The position numbers and the translations under genes were made by a program. Positions 21,608 through 32,302 of a DNA stretch of 64,000 nucleotides are shown piece after piece. Location of the stretch: NCBI GenBank assembly GCA_010093605.1, contig MU004185.1, positions 765,334-829,333 on the forward strand. Direction: 5' to 3'. Below the pieces are notes generated by a model that was given only the letters and a program-made list of their open reading frames with translations, was not told where the DNA came from and made no database searches. This DNA comes from Lophium mytilinum (taxonomy: Eukaryota > Ascomycota > Dothideomycetes > Mytilinidiales > Mytilinidiaceae). The first letter of the stretch is position 1; the number at the start of each line of letters is the position of its first letter.

Positions 21608-21971
21608 TTATATTAATTAAGTTTCCTTCTACACTAACTGTAATAGAGATGTATTTTATAATGCATAATAAAGTATATATCTATAATCCTAAGAGGCTTT
21701 AAACTATAAGTTCTATATTAGTATAAGCGTTACATCCTTATATATAATAGGCTTGAAAGCCTTTAAATAGGACGAGACTGTAAGCGTTTAAATGTAATAT
21801 AATAGATATTAGATAATATTACAGGAACGTTAGAGAAGCGTATTATAATACATTAAACAGTGTATATATATAGCCCTATTGCTATTAGTATAGAATAGAG
21901 CTTAAGTAATATAGTATAAGTCCTATCTATCTCTCTATCTATTTATTCTTACACTAACTTTATACCTTTAA
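21552..21971. mobile_element. MITE-like element with terminal inverted repeats (repeat copy 1)
   Basis: The left end TTAAAGATATGG...GTGTAAGAATAGATAG is matched in reverse complement by the right end CTATCTATTTATTCTTACAC...TATACCTTTAA. About 27 positions align with mostly transition differences, next to GATA/TATC runs. The interior from 21722 shares TTATA..ATAGGCTTGAAAGCCTTTAAA and TATTAGTATAGAATAGA with the copies at 22.1 and 24.4 kb. No coding capacity. The short length and TIRs fit a MITE. Confidence 0.55.
21580..21606. repeat. GATA microsatellite
   Basis: Six to seven uninterrupted ATAG/GATA tetranucleotides at the left inner edge of the MITE-like element. They correspond to the TATC runs at the right ends of the other copies. 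Confidence 0.9.
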
Positions 21972-22082
21972 TAATTATATAAAAAGCTCTATATATTTAA
22001 AATATTATAAACTTTATATATACTATATATATATCTCTAAATTCTATACTAATAATTTTATATCTTTATTATTAGAAAGTGA

Positions 22083-22341
22083 TTTTTATAAGGATTAAAA
22101 TAGCTTAAGCGTTATATCTTTACGCATAATAGGCTCAAAAGCCTTTAAATGAAACAAAACCGTCAGCGTTTAAACGTGATACAACAAACGTTAGATAACG
22201 TTACAAGAACATTAGAGAAATGTTTTACAATGCATTAAATGCTGTATATATACAACTCCGTTGCTGTTAATATAGAATAGAACTTAAGCAATACAATTCC
22301 TATCTATCTATCTATTTTTCCATCGGCTCTATACCTTTAAC
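22083..22341 (+). repeat. About 250-bp interspersed repeat, copy 2
   Basis: Begins TTTTATAAGGATTAAAATAG, continues GCGTTATATC..TACG.ATAATAGGCT, and ends with CTATCTATCTATTT then CTATACCTTTAA. It matches copy 3 along its length with mainly C/T and G/A differences. Confidence 0.8.
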
Positions 22342-22386
22342 AATTTTAAATAGGTAAAAGGATTTTAGAAAGTTAAAGTATTTTCT

Positions 22387-22520
22387 ATATAACCCATATA
22401 TATATATCTATATATCTATCTACCTATTAATCTACCTATCTATTTACCTATCTATCTACCTATCTATATATTTATCAATCTATCTTTCTATCTATCTCTC
22501 TATCTATCTATATCTCTTTA
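22387..22520. repeat. TATC/TACC compound microsatellite
   Basis: Dense run of TCTA, CCTA and TATA tetranucleotides following copy 2 of the interspersed repeat. It probably expanded from that repeat's TATC-rich end. Confidence 0.85.
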
Positions 22521-23626
22521 CCTTTATTAATTCATTTCTATATCTATTATAGATAAAGCTCTATTTATATATATATAACTAGTATACAGGGTCTCTCTAT
22601 TCTTCTAGTATACTTACTTAACTTACCTATTAGGCTTAGATATATCCTCTAAGTATAGTATATATAAGAGTAAATGTATTATAAACTCTATAATTATTTA
22701 TTATTTTAGCTATATTATTATTATTATATTCTATTATACTAGTGTAGCTCCTACTAGGGTCCATGCAGCTATTCTATCTAGGCTAATTTATAAGGGGAAA
22801 TTGTTCGCTGCTAGGTAGTACTTAGGTAAAAACCTTATCTACTACTATATTTAGCATTAAGCGCCCTTCTCTATTACGTTTTATCTATAGGGGATATATA
22901 GTAGGTCTATAAAGACTACTATTAAGATATGCTATCCTAGATCTATCTAGATAGGGTTATTATTATCCTCCTAGGTTTAGGCCGAGTAGAATCCGGATAG
23001 TAAGCTAATATAGGATTAGCGTAAGGGTCCGCGTGCAAATAATGCGCTTGCGGGGCCTTCATCTAAGGTAACAAGATAAAATGGAATGAATGGTAGGCCG
23101 TATAGGCTATTGGAAATAAAAAGGCTGTATAGCGTATAGGTAGTATATAACTGTTATACTGGCTAACTAGGTAGTAATATTATTAATCTACTCCGCAAGA
23201 AAGTATACTAGAAGTATATAGGAATTATACAGTTTATAGGTACTCTATTATTTTATAGGTAGACTATTAGATAATTAGAGGGCTAATAGGCGGGAGGGCT
23301 AGCAGGATGTACTAGAATGGGAGGAGGACTAAATTCTTAGCTATATTCTTAGTTATATCTTTAGATAAAAGAATATTACTATAAGAATCTTTACTCTTTA
23401 CTTACTATATATATTACTAAAGCAGTCTATAGTAAAAAGACTTAAGAGGTAAAAGAATAAAACTACTCTATAGATATATATATTAATAAAGAAAAGTATA
23501 GCTTAATAAAAAGATCCCTTATTATATTAAGATATACTTATAGAAATATATATAGAGTAGATAGTAATATAATAATATATTATTAAGAATACAACTTTAG
23601 ATTAGACTATAAGCTAGCTTAGCTAG

Positions 23627-23700
23627 CTAGTATACCCCCTTAATATAGTTATATATACTATTTTTATAGTATATATAACTATATTAAGGGGGTATACTAG
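23627..23700. repeat. Perfect 34-bp inverted repeat with 6-nt loop
   Basis: Arms 23627-23660 and 23667-23700 are exact reverse complements, beginning CTAGTATACCCCCTTAATAT. The loop is TTTTTA. It could be two abutting transposon ends or a hairpin insertion. Confidence 0.93.
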
Positions 23701-24363
23701 TACTTTATACTAAGATAGATTCTCTAAAACCTCTTTTAAAACTACTTTCTAACTAGAGTAAAAAGTATAAGCTTACTAGCTTTCTATAATTATCTATTAG
23801 CTTATAGTACAGGATTAGATATTAAAGAAGGCTATTTTAGTCTAGAAACTCTAACTTAAAAAAGTATACTAGAAGCTATAAAGGCTAATATATATAATTG
23901 TAGCTTTATTTTATTAAAACTATAAGTAGTAAGTTTAGTCTTCTATAAGAGAGAGGAGATACTTATCTATTAAGCGCTTATTTTATAGTTACTATATCTT
24001 AGGGCCCTTTTCTCTATATTTTTTAATAGAATGCTAGTATTTATATACTATCTTTATAGTAATTATATAGCCCCCTTCTATTTAATCCTCTAATTAGCTT
24101 AGAGGGCTTAGAGAAGCTCTAGAACTTAATTTATATTTATATCTATATTATATATAAGGTTACTAAGCCTATTTTTTTTTTAGATACTTTCTTTTTATTA
24201 ATTTAATTTATATATATCTCTATATTAAGTTATTTATGCGGCTATAAATATACTAAGCTACTAACTAGGCCTATTATATATTATAAGTTTTAAAATAGTA
24301 TAAGTATTATATTCTTACGTATAAACTCTTAAAAGCTATTAAACAGGATTAAATCTATTAGCA

Positions 24364-24613
24364 TTTTATAAGGATTAAAATAGTATAAGCGTTATATCCT
24401 TACGTATAATAGGCTTAAAAGCCTTTAAACGGAATGAAACCGTAAGCGTTTAAACGTAATACAATAAATATTAGAGAAACGTTTTATAATGCATTAAATA
24501 CTGTATATATACAACTCCGTTGCTATTAATATAGAATAGAACTAAAGTAATATAATTCCTATCTATCTATCTATCTATCTATCTATTCTTCCATTAACTC
24601 TATACCTTTAATA
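24364..24613 (+). repeat. About 250-bp interspersed repeat, copy 3 (with partial upstream duplicate)
   Basis: Same order as copy 2: TTTTATAAGGATTAAAATAG at the start, AGCCTTTAAACGG and AACTCCGTTGCTATTAATAT inside, then a TATC run and CTATACCTTTAA. At 24283-24363 a partial, more diverged copy of its first part stands in tandem (AAAATAGTATAAGTATTATATTCTTACG). Confidence 0.8.
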
Positions 24614-24649
24614 CATTTTAAAGGTAATATAAGGCTATAAGAGAAGTAT

Positions 24650-24776
24650 CTTATTATATATCTAACTGTATATCTATATAACTACATTACTATTAATATA
24701 GAATTAAGCTTAAGTAGTCTAATTCTTATCTATCTTTCTATCTTTCTATCTATCCTTACACTAACCTTATACCTTT
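24650..24776 (+). repeat. Interspersed repeat, truncated copy 4
   Basis: Only the last third is present: ATATAACTACATTACTATTAATATAGAATT, a TATC/TTTC run, then CCTTACACTAACCTTATACCTTT. Its end is closest to the right end of copy 1. Confidence 0.65.
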
Positions 24777-24800
24777 GCCATATATTCTATCTATTTGCTG

Positions 24801-25618
24801 CAGTCTACATACTATGTTTATTCTGCCAACTAAGAAACTACGCTTTGCACATTGTCTCAAGCCTCAATTGCCAGCATGTCAGTTTGAGGCCAGAGATTTG
24901 AATTGTGGGTCACCTGCCACTAAGTGGGCCTGACATCTCTACTAGGAGTCAGCTAGAATCCACCCTCCAACGCTTTTGCGGTTAGGGGATTAACCAGCGT
25001 GCCAAGTGTGGCTTCTCAGCTGGCAGAAGAACACGGCAAGCTATTATTTTGCTACCTTCATGCATACGTGCCCAAGAGCATGCAAAACAAGTTGAAACCT
25101 TGCCTTATTACGGCTCCTCTGAATAAAGACTAACTCCCTACATTGCCACCCTCCTTATATAATGGAAGCTAATACAGGAGCTCCTTAAAGCTAAGGCGCT
25201 ATCTTAACTCTGTACGACTTCCTGTGCCTGTAGCGGTGGCGCCTGGAAGTCTATAGTGTTTGCACTGTAGTAGTAGAGAGTAACAATGTGGCCACGCTGT
25301 ATTTGGACACAGCATTTGTGGATTGGAGGCCTCGGTGCACCTTCCGGACCGTATCAAAGATTAGACGGAAGGGGGAGAGTGTATGAATACCAACACTCTT
25401 TAAATAACAACCCTGCTCTTAGTATTCATGTTGTTTCTGAGTCCAAAAGCTATCTTTATTTGTTGGGCACATGTACAAGCAAGCCATGAGCGGTGGTTCA
25501 AAAAGACATATATTAGGACTGTTACGTCCAGCTGTTTACTACCATTACATTATTACATCCGCCATTTCGTCAAGTGAGCATTCCTTCTCTGGCCTAGACT
25601 TATAGGCTATACCTTGGT
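24801..25618. other. Intergenic, between AT-rich island and BRR2 3' end
   Basis: About 0.8 kb with composition returning to normal. A 67-codon frame at 25286-25489 (+) has no family resemblance. The last 100 bases should contain the BRR2 3' UTR. Confidence 0.5.
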
Positions 25619-28600
25619 TCAATTGTCTTCATCGTCGTCTTCATCGTCTTCCTCATCCTCATCGTCCTCGCCTTCTGCAGCAGTTACATTGAAGGTCGGT
25701 GCTTGGTCTACACCGAAATAGCTGTCGCTCATCAGGTAGAGCGTCAGTTCGTGTTTTCCAGCAGTTGGAACCACATATTCAAGTTTGGTCTTCAGGCTCT
25801 TCCCAAAAGTGATTCTCTTGATCGCGACCAAATTCTTTGTTGATTCTTCACCAATGATCAACCACCAGTTTTCGCTCTTGCTGCCTACAAAGTAGGGTGC
25901 ATACACCTCTGTCTTTGGTTCCTCATCCTCTTCAAGGTCTCTTTCGATTGTGATATTGAGGTATGACGGGCTGCCTGCAACAACCTCCTCCGGGTGGTCC
26001 ACTTCGAAGGAAAGATCAACGCTGGGATAGTACTCATTAGTGAACTTAGAGACATCTAGCAGTTGCTGTCCGTCGAGTCCAAGCTTTTGGACGAGAGCTT
26101 GGTGTTGTGGGTATGTGTCTGGGTCCATCGCTTCCATGAACTCAAAGACGTCGTTGATGTTGAAATCCTTGGCTATTTTGAGTGCCTGAGCATCGAAGTG
26201 GGGGAGTTGTTTGAGCGGACTGTCCGATTGCCACATTGCTTGAACCACCATTTGTGACATCTCCATAGCAGTTGTTGCGTTGAGATGGCCCTCCGAAGAA
26301 AGAACATCCACACAAGCGCTCAGCAGGTTGAGGACCTTGCGCAATATGAGCTCCTGGTCCTTTGCTAGATCGATGGGCAGTTGCATGCGGGAAAAGTGAG
26401 CTTGCAGAAGTACGAAGGCTTTGAAGTGCGGTGACTCGTAGCTTGCATCTGCCATCTTCACTGGAAGTCGATCGTAGATTCGACTCAGGATTCTGTCTTC
26501 GTGGCGACGGATCTGTATGCCCTCGAATTCCGTTGCGGACGTGACAATTTCGAGAATGCCCTTCAATTTCGTGCGACCTGTGAGAGATAGCAAAAAGGTC
26601 TGCATCGTAATGAAGGAAATGTTGTAATAGGCTGCAATCATCGCAGGATTCAAGGGCGTGATAGAGTCATCCTCCTCGTCAAGCTCGATGATCTTAGCTT
26701 CGACGAGCTCTTTTAGTGATGTTTCGACAAGGTCGGAGAGGTGAGCATTCAGCCCATCCTGGGAAGGATCCGTGAGTCCATAATAGCTAGGATTGGCCAG
26801 TAGTCGACGATAAAAGTACGTGTAGGTCGACCAGTCGACTGCGTCCTGCATTGACTCGATCGTCTTCGAACTGATCTCCGCCACAAAAGCATCGGGCAAG
26901 TAACCTTGCAGCTGGCTCTCAATGGGGAGGGCTTCATGGAGAAACTTTTTGTAGTACTCGCGCTTCACAGCGGAGACCATGAGCACACCTTTGGCGGTCT
27001 TGTCCTCTCCGGTTCTTCCCGCCTTCCCAAACATCTGCAAAATGTCACTAATCGGGTAGTCAATGTAACGATGTTCGCGGCCTTCGAAGAACTGCGTGCC
27101 CATGATGACAACGAGATGCGCACTTCGATCAATTTCCCAACAGGAATCCCTCGAGACAAGCATGACTTGTATAGCACCAACTTTGAACAGGTGCTGTACT
27201 GCTTTTTTGTCAAAAGAACTCAGAGCTTCATGGAAGTACCCGATGCCGTGAGATAGTGACTCCGCAAGTGCTCGCTCATCTACCTTTGCCAGCACAGCCT
27301 CGAGCTCATTCGGCGAGGCGTTCAAAAAGCGGTCCTCATCATCGTCTGCGAGACAGGCAGCAAGAAGATCTAGAGCCGTCGACCGGACCTGTTTTCGACT
27401 GGGAACAAAGACCATGGCTGATTTGTCGGGAGAAAGCTGGATGATCGACTGGTAAACGGGCTTGGCCATTGCAAGCATCAAAGAAGGAAAATGGGGTATC
27501 GTGAAGGACTGAATATGCAGTTCCAGGGGGACCGCTCGAATCTGGGGGCTGAAGTTGAATATCGTATGCTTTGTCGCTCCGATCCATTCGCCAATATCGC
27601 GAGCATTTGCGAGTGAGACGCTTAGGCCGACTATGCGTAGTCCAGATTCCACCTGGAAAGCCATAGCATGCATGCGGGAGACAATGGCTTCATAAGTATA
27701 CCCTCCCTGGCCTCCTAACATGTGTAGGTCATCCGCGATCAGTAGCGAAACACTTTGCACATTCTTACGACGCTTCCACTGGCGGGAGATGATGTCCCAT
27801 TGAGTTGGCGTTGCCAAGACAAGATCTCCGCGCTCTAGTAGTCGCAGGTCAGCAGTGAGGTCACCAGTAAGCTTCAAGATTTCTTTGCCTCCAGCAATAG
27901 TCGAGAGTCGCTCTTTCCAGTCAATCAACCGATTGTCAACACCTTCTTGAAACGGTGCGACGTAGACTATGCGCCCGTCGACGTTTTTCGCCCATTGACG
28001 TAGGATTGCAAACTCCGCGCAGACTGTCTTTCCGATGCCCGTGGAAGCGCCAACAAACACATTGTCGTCCGAAGAGTAGAGGGAGTTGAATACTTGAGTC
28101 TGAATTTTGTTGAACCGGCCCAAGCTCTCATACAGACCTTGATATTCTTTGACTTTCAAGGCCGAGATAGGCAGTGGCTGAAGCTCAAGAAGAGGAGTGT
28201 GCGGAGGGAACTTCTCTGGTAGGATGAGATTCTGGAAGGATACTGGGAACTTAAATTCGGAGTGCATCCATCTGTCTGAGATGACAGTAACAAAGTAATT
28301 GGGGGGCTTTGGTTCGGTGATGGGAACTGTGAAGTCGACAAGATGGTCGTTCAAATCAGCCTGTGAATAAGTCTTGCGCAAGAGGAACTGGTCGTGGAAC
28401 AAGATCTCTTCCCCATCACAATCTTCTACAAGAATCCAGAAGCTTTCGGCTGCTCCATGCAGTGCATCGTCCCACTCGAAATTTGGAGTGATAGTGAGCT
28501 CCATGCGGAGCATTGATCGCGTTACAGGCTGCACCTGAGCGGTCACTTCGAGGCGTGGAAACTTTTCCACGAGTGCACAAACCAGCTTGCCGGCCCTGGG

Positions 28601-31600
28601 CATGCCTAGAAGTTCGCCCATTCGTGGTGGGTCAAGATCAAAGAAGCTAGACCAGGGAACATCAATACGCTCAGCTTTCTGAATCACGTCCGGGGGACAC
28701 ATTGCTGTTTGTGTCGTGAACTGTCTGAGGGCTGTCATGGTAGGCCACATCCGCTTCTCTGCCATCTTGCAAAGGTCTAGTGCGATCTTTGCCACTGATG
28801 CCCACCCTTTTTTTAGGCAGATCTCGAAGATGGCACGAAGAATTCGCCCTGCAGACTGAGTGACGTACACGAGATCAGCCATGAGGGCTAGTCCTTCAAG
28901 CTTCAGGCGGGAAATGTACGCTTGTAGAAGTACGTTTATCTTAGCTTGGGGTTCTTCGATGCTCTCCTTGACAGGTATTGGGACGCGGCCGAGTAGTTTT
29001 GCCAGTTCTAGCTTTTCATCTTGTCGTACAGGAATGTATTTGAATTCCTCGCTCAGAGAGAACACTCGGAAAAGTTCAATAGAGGTGATCGATGGTTGGA
29101 TGTGCTGGTTGTAGGTCGTCATGGAGTTGTGCGTGATGTAGTAGTGAGAGGCAATTCTCCCGAGTTCTGTTGTTGTGAGCTTCCCGGACCTCTTATCGTA
29201 TTTGACAAGACCGGAGGCTTCTAGGACTGTGGCAGCCGAGTGTATCAAATCTACGCGTTTTTGTTCGAGTGCTCTGTCGTCTTCGTACTCCGCGCCCACA
29301 CTGTACAGTCCAGGGGACCTAAGCATTCGAACGAAAAGGTACGTATAACCCAACCATTCGACACCTTCATCCCTAGTCCGCACGTTTCCCAACACAACTT
29401 CGGCGTTCAGGTTGTCTGCGAGTCTGCTGACGAATTGGCTTTCGATCGGAAGTTGCTGGTTCAGGAGCGAGAGATAATACTGCAACTCCAGTTGCGTTGT
29501 GATGATTATGCCTTCTCCGTAGGTGTCGAATTGAGGCCTTCCCGCGCGGCCGAGCATCTGCAATACATCTTGCGGACTCAACTCGACCCAGCTACCCTTC
29601 TCGGGCGAATATATCTGGGTTCCTTTGATGATGACAGTGTGTGCGGGGAGGTTGACACCCCATGCCAAGGTAGCGGTACATACAAGTACTTGCAGGTGGC
29701 CGTCTGAGAAGAGGTCCTCAACTGATATGCGATCTGCACGCGCCATACCAGCATGATGAATGCCAAATCCGTAAGGAAGGAGATCTTTCAGGTCTGAGTT
29801 CGCGACGGTTTCGGACTCTTCTCTCAAGATCTCCCGGCTTGAGGCGTCACTCCTCATGATCTGACCGATCGTCTCCAATTCGAGGGCCTTGTCTCGAATA
29901 TACTTGGCTGTTTTTGCGGTTTCCTTTCGCGAATGAACGAAGATCAGCATTTGGTTCCGCTTCTCTCCTACTTGCTCTATCACTTTGGTATAGCAAACAT
30001 CATTCATTGCTTTCAGTTGCTTGATGGCCTTTTTATCAGTTACGCCAATGAACTCTTGCTTCAGCGGGCACGGTCGGAATGTTGCGTCAAAGTGGAAGAG
30101 ACCTTTATCAGGTTCAACACGAAGGAAGCTGGCAACATCGCGATAATTGGGAAGAGTGGCACTGAGGCCCACCAACCGAACATTGTCGCCTGTCTGCTCA
30201 ATCCGCCGGATAGTCCTGGCAACGATACTTTCTAGGACAGGTCCTCGATCGTCATGAAGAAGATGAATTTCGTCGATGCAAATGAGCCGAACAAGGTTGG
30301 TATAACTGGTGTCCGTTGCCTTTCGGGTAATGACGTCCCACTTCTCGGGCGTGGTGACAATGATCTGAGTCTCAGCTATTTGCTGTTTCGTGAGTTGACG
30401 GTCTCCCGTCAATTCCGAGACGCGGATACCGTATGGCTCAAGGCGTTTCCCAAAGTTGCCGACTTGCTCGTGAACTAGGGCTTTAAGTGGAGCAATATAG
30501 ATGATTTTGAAATCATCGAGAGCAATTTCCCCCGTTTCTGGGTTTCGATGCTTGCCGATTTCTCGGAGCATAGCTAGCATAGCAACATTCGTTTTACCGG
30601 AGCCAGTTGGTGCACATATGAGCATATTGCCATCGTCGTTGAATGCAGTGGGAAAACATCGGGTCTGGATTCGATTCAGCTCCTTGGAATTGCCAAATCC
30701 TTGTCTGGCCCAATCCGGCAGCTCGGACGCGGGCATGTTCTTTGGCTCATTGGCATCCTTCCTTGCTTTTGGGGCCGGAACATGGATCTCCTCGTAGCCT
30801 TTGAATGTCCGCTTAGTGGAGCCTTGTGGTAGCTTCACGTTGGGATTTGTCATAAGATGGTTGCCTTGATCGAATATGAGGTTGTCCAGGTTGACGAGGC
30901 GTTTCGGCTGCAGTCCACCAACGAGACCGTCCCTGGGTGCATCTGTCATGGCCACATCTTTAGAAGCACTTGAAATGTCTATGTCCATCAAGTCCAGCTT
31001 GATCTTCTTCGCAGTAGAGGACGCTTCTCCGGCAGTTGCGTCCTCCCTCGTACGAAGCTCGTTCAAAATATTTCTGTGCCCCTCGGCAATCATCTCACGC
31101 TCAAGAGCAGCTCTCGCGTTCTTGTCTTCAGCAGCCCGCCTCCATTTCGTTACCCAGACGATTTTGTCCCGATTGAGAACCATCTTAGCAACAAGCTCGG
31201 GCTGCTCGTAGTCGAACAGCTCCATCAGATCGTTCTCAATCTCACGAAGTGGTTTCTCATCCCCCTCATCGGAAAGACCGGAGAGGATCTGTAGCGCATC
31301 TCGGGTCTTCTCTTGTTGAGTGTGTGCGTCTTTGTAAACGTGTCCAATCTGCCGCTGTAACCAGAATGCGTCTATTTCGTGGGCAGCGATCAGCCCGTCG
31401 CCTTTCCGCTTACTTTCGCCGGATTGCATTGACTCTGATTCGATGATCATCTCCTCTTCTCCTCCAATATCGGTGTCTTGTCTCTTATCGGATACTGCAG
31501 TGCCGATGTCGTCAGCAAGGTCGTCGCCTTCATCGTCAGACGATTCATCCTCGTCCCGCACCTCGAAGGTTTGACCAGCGTTCTCGTCATCCTCATCTTC

Positions 31601-32302
31601 TTCGTCAAATACTACGGCAACGCCCTGCTTCTCATCGATGTCCACATTGTCGCCTGCTTCCTCAGTCTGTGCAACATCCTCATCTTCATCCTGCGCATCG
31701 TAGTCTGTGATTTTCTTCCCAAGGTTCACGAGCTCGTTGAACTCCTTGGACCCCATGGAGGAGCCCAGGATGTCGTCAATCTCCTTCTTCCGGTCGAAGT
31801 CTTTCAAGTCCTCGTCCTTCAGGTACTCCAGCACAGCATCAGCGGCACTTCGAGTGACATGGTTTGGAACGTCTCCAAGACTCCTCCCGACGATAGTGTT
31901 GATCAAATCGTACGTTCCCCTCGTGGCAGGCGTCCTCGGCCGATATTTCAGATCCTCCACTAGTAGGTCTTGCTGAGAAAGTATTCCTGCACCACGCATC
32001 TGCGCGGGCTCTCCACGCTTCCTCTTTTTTTGCTCTCTCTCCAGAACGTCCTCGCCTTCGCGGATGCTTCCTCGCTCTACGTCGGCAGGTCCTCTTGGTT
32101 TCTTTTTCTGCACGGGCGCATCCTCGCGTGCTGTCCTTGAGCCCATATCGCGGATGTTTATGCGGCCCGCCAGCGATTCGGGATCGCCTGTATTTTCATC
32201 CCCACGGCGGGTGACGAAGCGTCGGTCCGCCTGGAGGACCAAATTTGACATGGCCGCATATTTGAACTGCGCCAAATTGTTCTCTTTCTTCTGGTCCGCC
32301 AT
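25619..32302 (-). CDS. BRR2: Pre-mRNA-splicing helicase Brr2 (U5 snRNP 200 kDa, Ski2-like)
   Basis: Nuclear RNA helicase that unwinds U4/U6 to activate the spliceosome. Single exon, 2227 aa from MADQKKENN, a normal Brr2 length; the frame is open 50 codons further upstream but that part is low-quality text, so I start at 32302. In order: acidic and basic N-terminal region; cassette 1 with APTGSGKT (about residue 557), DEIH (about 677), SATLPNYRD, and GRAGRPQFDTYGEG, followed by the Sec63 region; cassette 2 with ASTGIGKT (about 1417), DDLH in place of DEIH (about 1524), SVSLANARD and GKAGRTGEDKTAKG, and a second Sec63 region. The degenerate second cassette is typical of Brr2 and acts as a regulator rather than an active helicase. 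The tail is a run of Asp and Glu. Confidence 0.97.
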   Translation of the reverse strand: MADQKKENNLAQFKYAAMSNLVLQADRRFVTRRGDENTGDPESLAGRINIRDMGSRTAREDAPVQKKKPRGPADVERGSIREGEDVLEREQKKRKRGEPAQMRGAGILSQQDLLVEDLKYRPRTPATRGTYDLINTIVGRSLGDVPNHVTRSAADAVLEYLKDEDLKDFDRKKEIDDILGSSMGSKEFNELVNLGKKITDYDAQDEDEDVAQTEEAGDNVDIDEKQGVAVVFDEEDEDDENAGQTFEVRDEDESSDDEGDDLADDIGTAVSDKRQDTDIGGEEEMIIESESMQSGESKRKGDGLIAAHEIDAFWLQRQIGHVYKDAHTQQEKTRDALQILSGLSDEGDEKPLREIENDLMELFDYEQPELVAKMVLNRDKIVWVTKWRRAAEDKNARAALEREMIAEGHRNILNELRTREDATAGEASSTAKKIKLDLMDIDISSASKDVAMTDAPRDGLVGGLQPKRLVNLDNLIFDQGNHLMTNPNVKLPQGSTKRTFKGYEEIHVPAPKARKDANEPKNMPASELPDWARQGFGNSKELNRIQTRCFPTAFNDDGNMLICAPTGSGKTNVAMLAMLREIGKHRNPETGEIALDDFKIIYIAPLKALVHEQVGNFGKRLEPYGIRVSELTGDRQLTKQQIAETQIIVTTPEKWDVITRKATDTSYTNLVRLICIDEIHLLHDDRGPVLESIVARTIRRIEQTGDNVRLVGLSATLPNYRDVASFLRVEPDKGLFHFDATFRPCPLKQEFIGVTDKKAIKQLKAMNDVCYTKVIEQVGEKRNQMLIFVHSRKETAKTAKYIRDKALELETIGQIMRSDASSREILREESETVANSDLKDLLPYGFGIHHAGMARADRISVEDLFSDGHLQVLVCTATLAWGVNLPAHTVIIKGTQIYSPEKGSWVELSPQDVLQMLGRAGRPQFDTYGEGIIITTQLELQYYLSLLNQQLPIESQFVSRLADNLNAEVVLGNVRTRDEGVEWLGYTYLFVRMLRSPGLYSVGAEYEDDRALEQKRVDLIHSAATVLEASGLVKYDKRSGKLTTTELGRIASHYYITHNSMTTYNQHIQPSITSIELFRVFSLSEEFKYIPVRQDEKLELAKLLGRVPIPVKESIEEPQAKINVLLQAYISRLKLEGLALMADLVYVTQSAGRILRAIFEICLKKGWASVAKIALDLCKMAEKRMWPTMTALRQFTTQTAMCPPDVIQKAERIDVPWSSFFDLDPPRMGELLGMPRAGKLVCALVEKFPRLEVTAQVQPVTRSMLRMELTITPNFEWDDALHGAAESFWILVEDCDGEEILFHDQFLLRKTYSQADLNDHLVDFTVPITEPKPPNYFVTVISDRWMHSEFKFPVSFQNLILPEKFPPHTPLLELQPLPISALKVKEYQGLYESLGRFNKIQTQVFNSLYSSDDNVFVGASTGIGKTVCAEFAILRQWAKNVDGRIVYVAPFQEGVDNRLIDWKERLSTIAGGKEILKLTGDLTADLRLLERGDLVLATPTQWDIISRQWKRRKNVQSVSLLIADDLHMLGGQGGYTYEAIVSRMHAMAFQVESGLRIVGLSVSLANARDIGEWIGATKHTIFNFSPQIRAVPLELHIQSFTIPHFPSLMLAMAKPVYQSIIQLSPDKSAMVFVPSRKQVRSTALDLLAACLADDDEDRFLNASPNELEAVLAKVDERALAESLSHGIGYFHEALSSFDKKAVQHLFKVGAIQVMLVSRDSCWEIDRSAHLVVIMGTQFFEGREHRYIDYPISDILQMFGKAGRTGEDKTAKGVLMVSAVKREYYKKFLHEALPIESQLQGYLPDAFVAEISSKTIESMQDAVDWSTYTYFYRRLLANPSYYGLTDPSQDGLNAHLSDLVETSLKELVEAKIIELDEEDDSITPLNPAMIAAYYNISFITMQTFLLSLTGRTKLKGILEIVTSATEFEGIQIRRHEDRILSRIYDRLPVKMADASYESPHFKAFVLLQAHFSRMQLPIDLAKDQELILRKVLNLLSACVDVLSSEGHLNATTAMEMSQMVVQAMWQSDSPLKQLPHFDAQALKIAKDFNINDVFEFMEAMDPDTYPQHQALVQKLGLDGQQLLDVSKFTNEYYPSVDLSFEVDHPEEVVAGSPSYLNITIERDLEEDEEPKTEVYAPYFVGSKSENWWLIIGEESTKNLVAIKRITFGKSLKTKLEYVVPTAGKHELTLYLMSDSYFGVDQAPTFNVTAAEGEDDEDEEDDEDDDEDN

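Larger units (their letters stand above)
21061..24800. repeat. AT-rich, RIP-affected repeat island
   Basis: About 3.7 kb of high A+T with abundant TA steps and no open frame of 60 codons. It contains several diverged copies of a repeat of about 250 bp, TATC/GATA microsatellites, a tRNA-like remnant and a perfect inverted repeat, listed separately. RIP appears milder than in the Copia element because CA steps survive (for example near 22.2 kb). The sequence between the repeat copies, notably 22.6-24.3 kb, looks like decayed transposon, but I cannot assign a family. Confidence 0.75.

Noticed and set aside
21061-24800. AT-rich island as a centromere
   Set aside because: Too short, and its content is ordinary decayed repeats and microsatellites.
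30254-31976. Several plus-strand frames of 70-160 codons
   Set aside because: Shadows of the BRR2 coding frame on the other strand.
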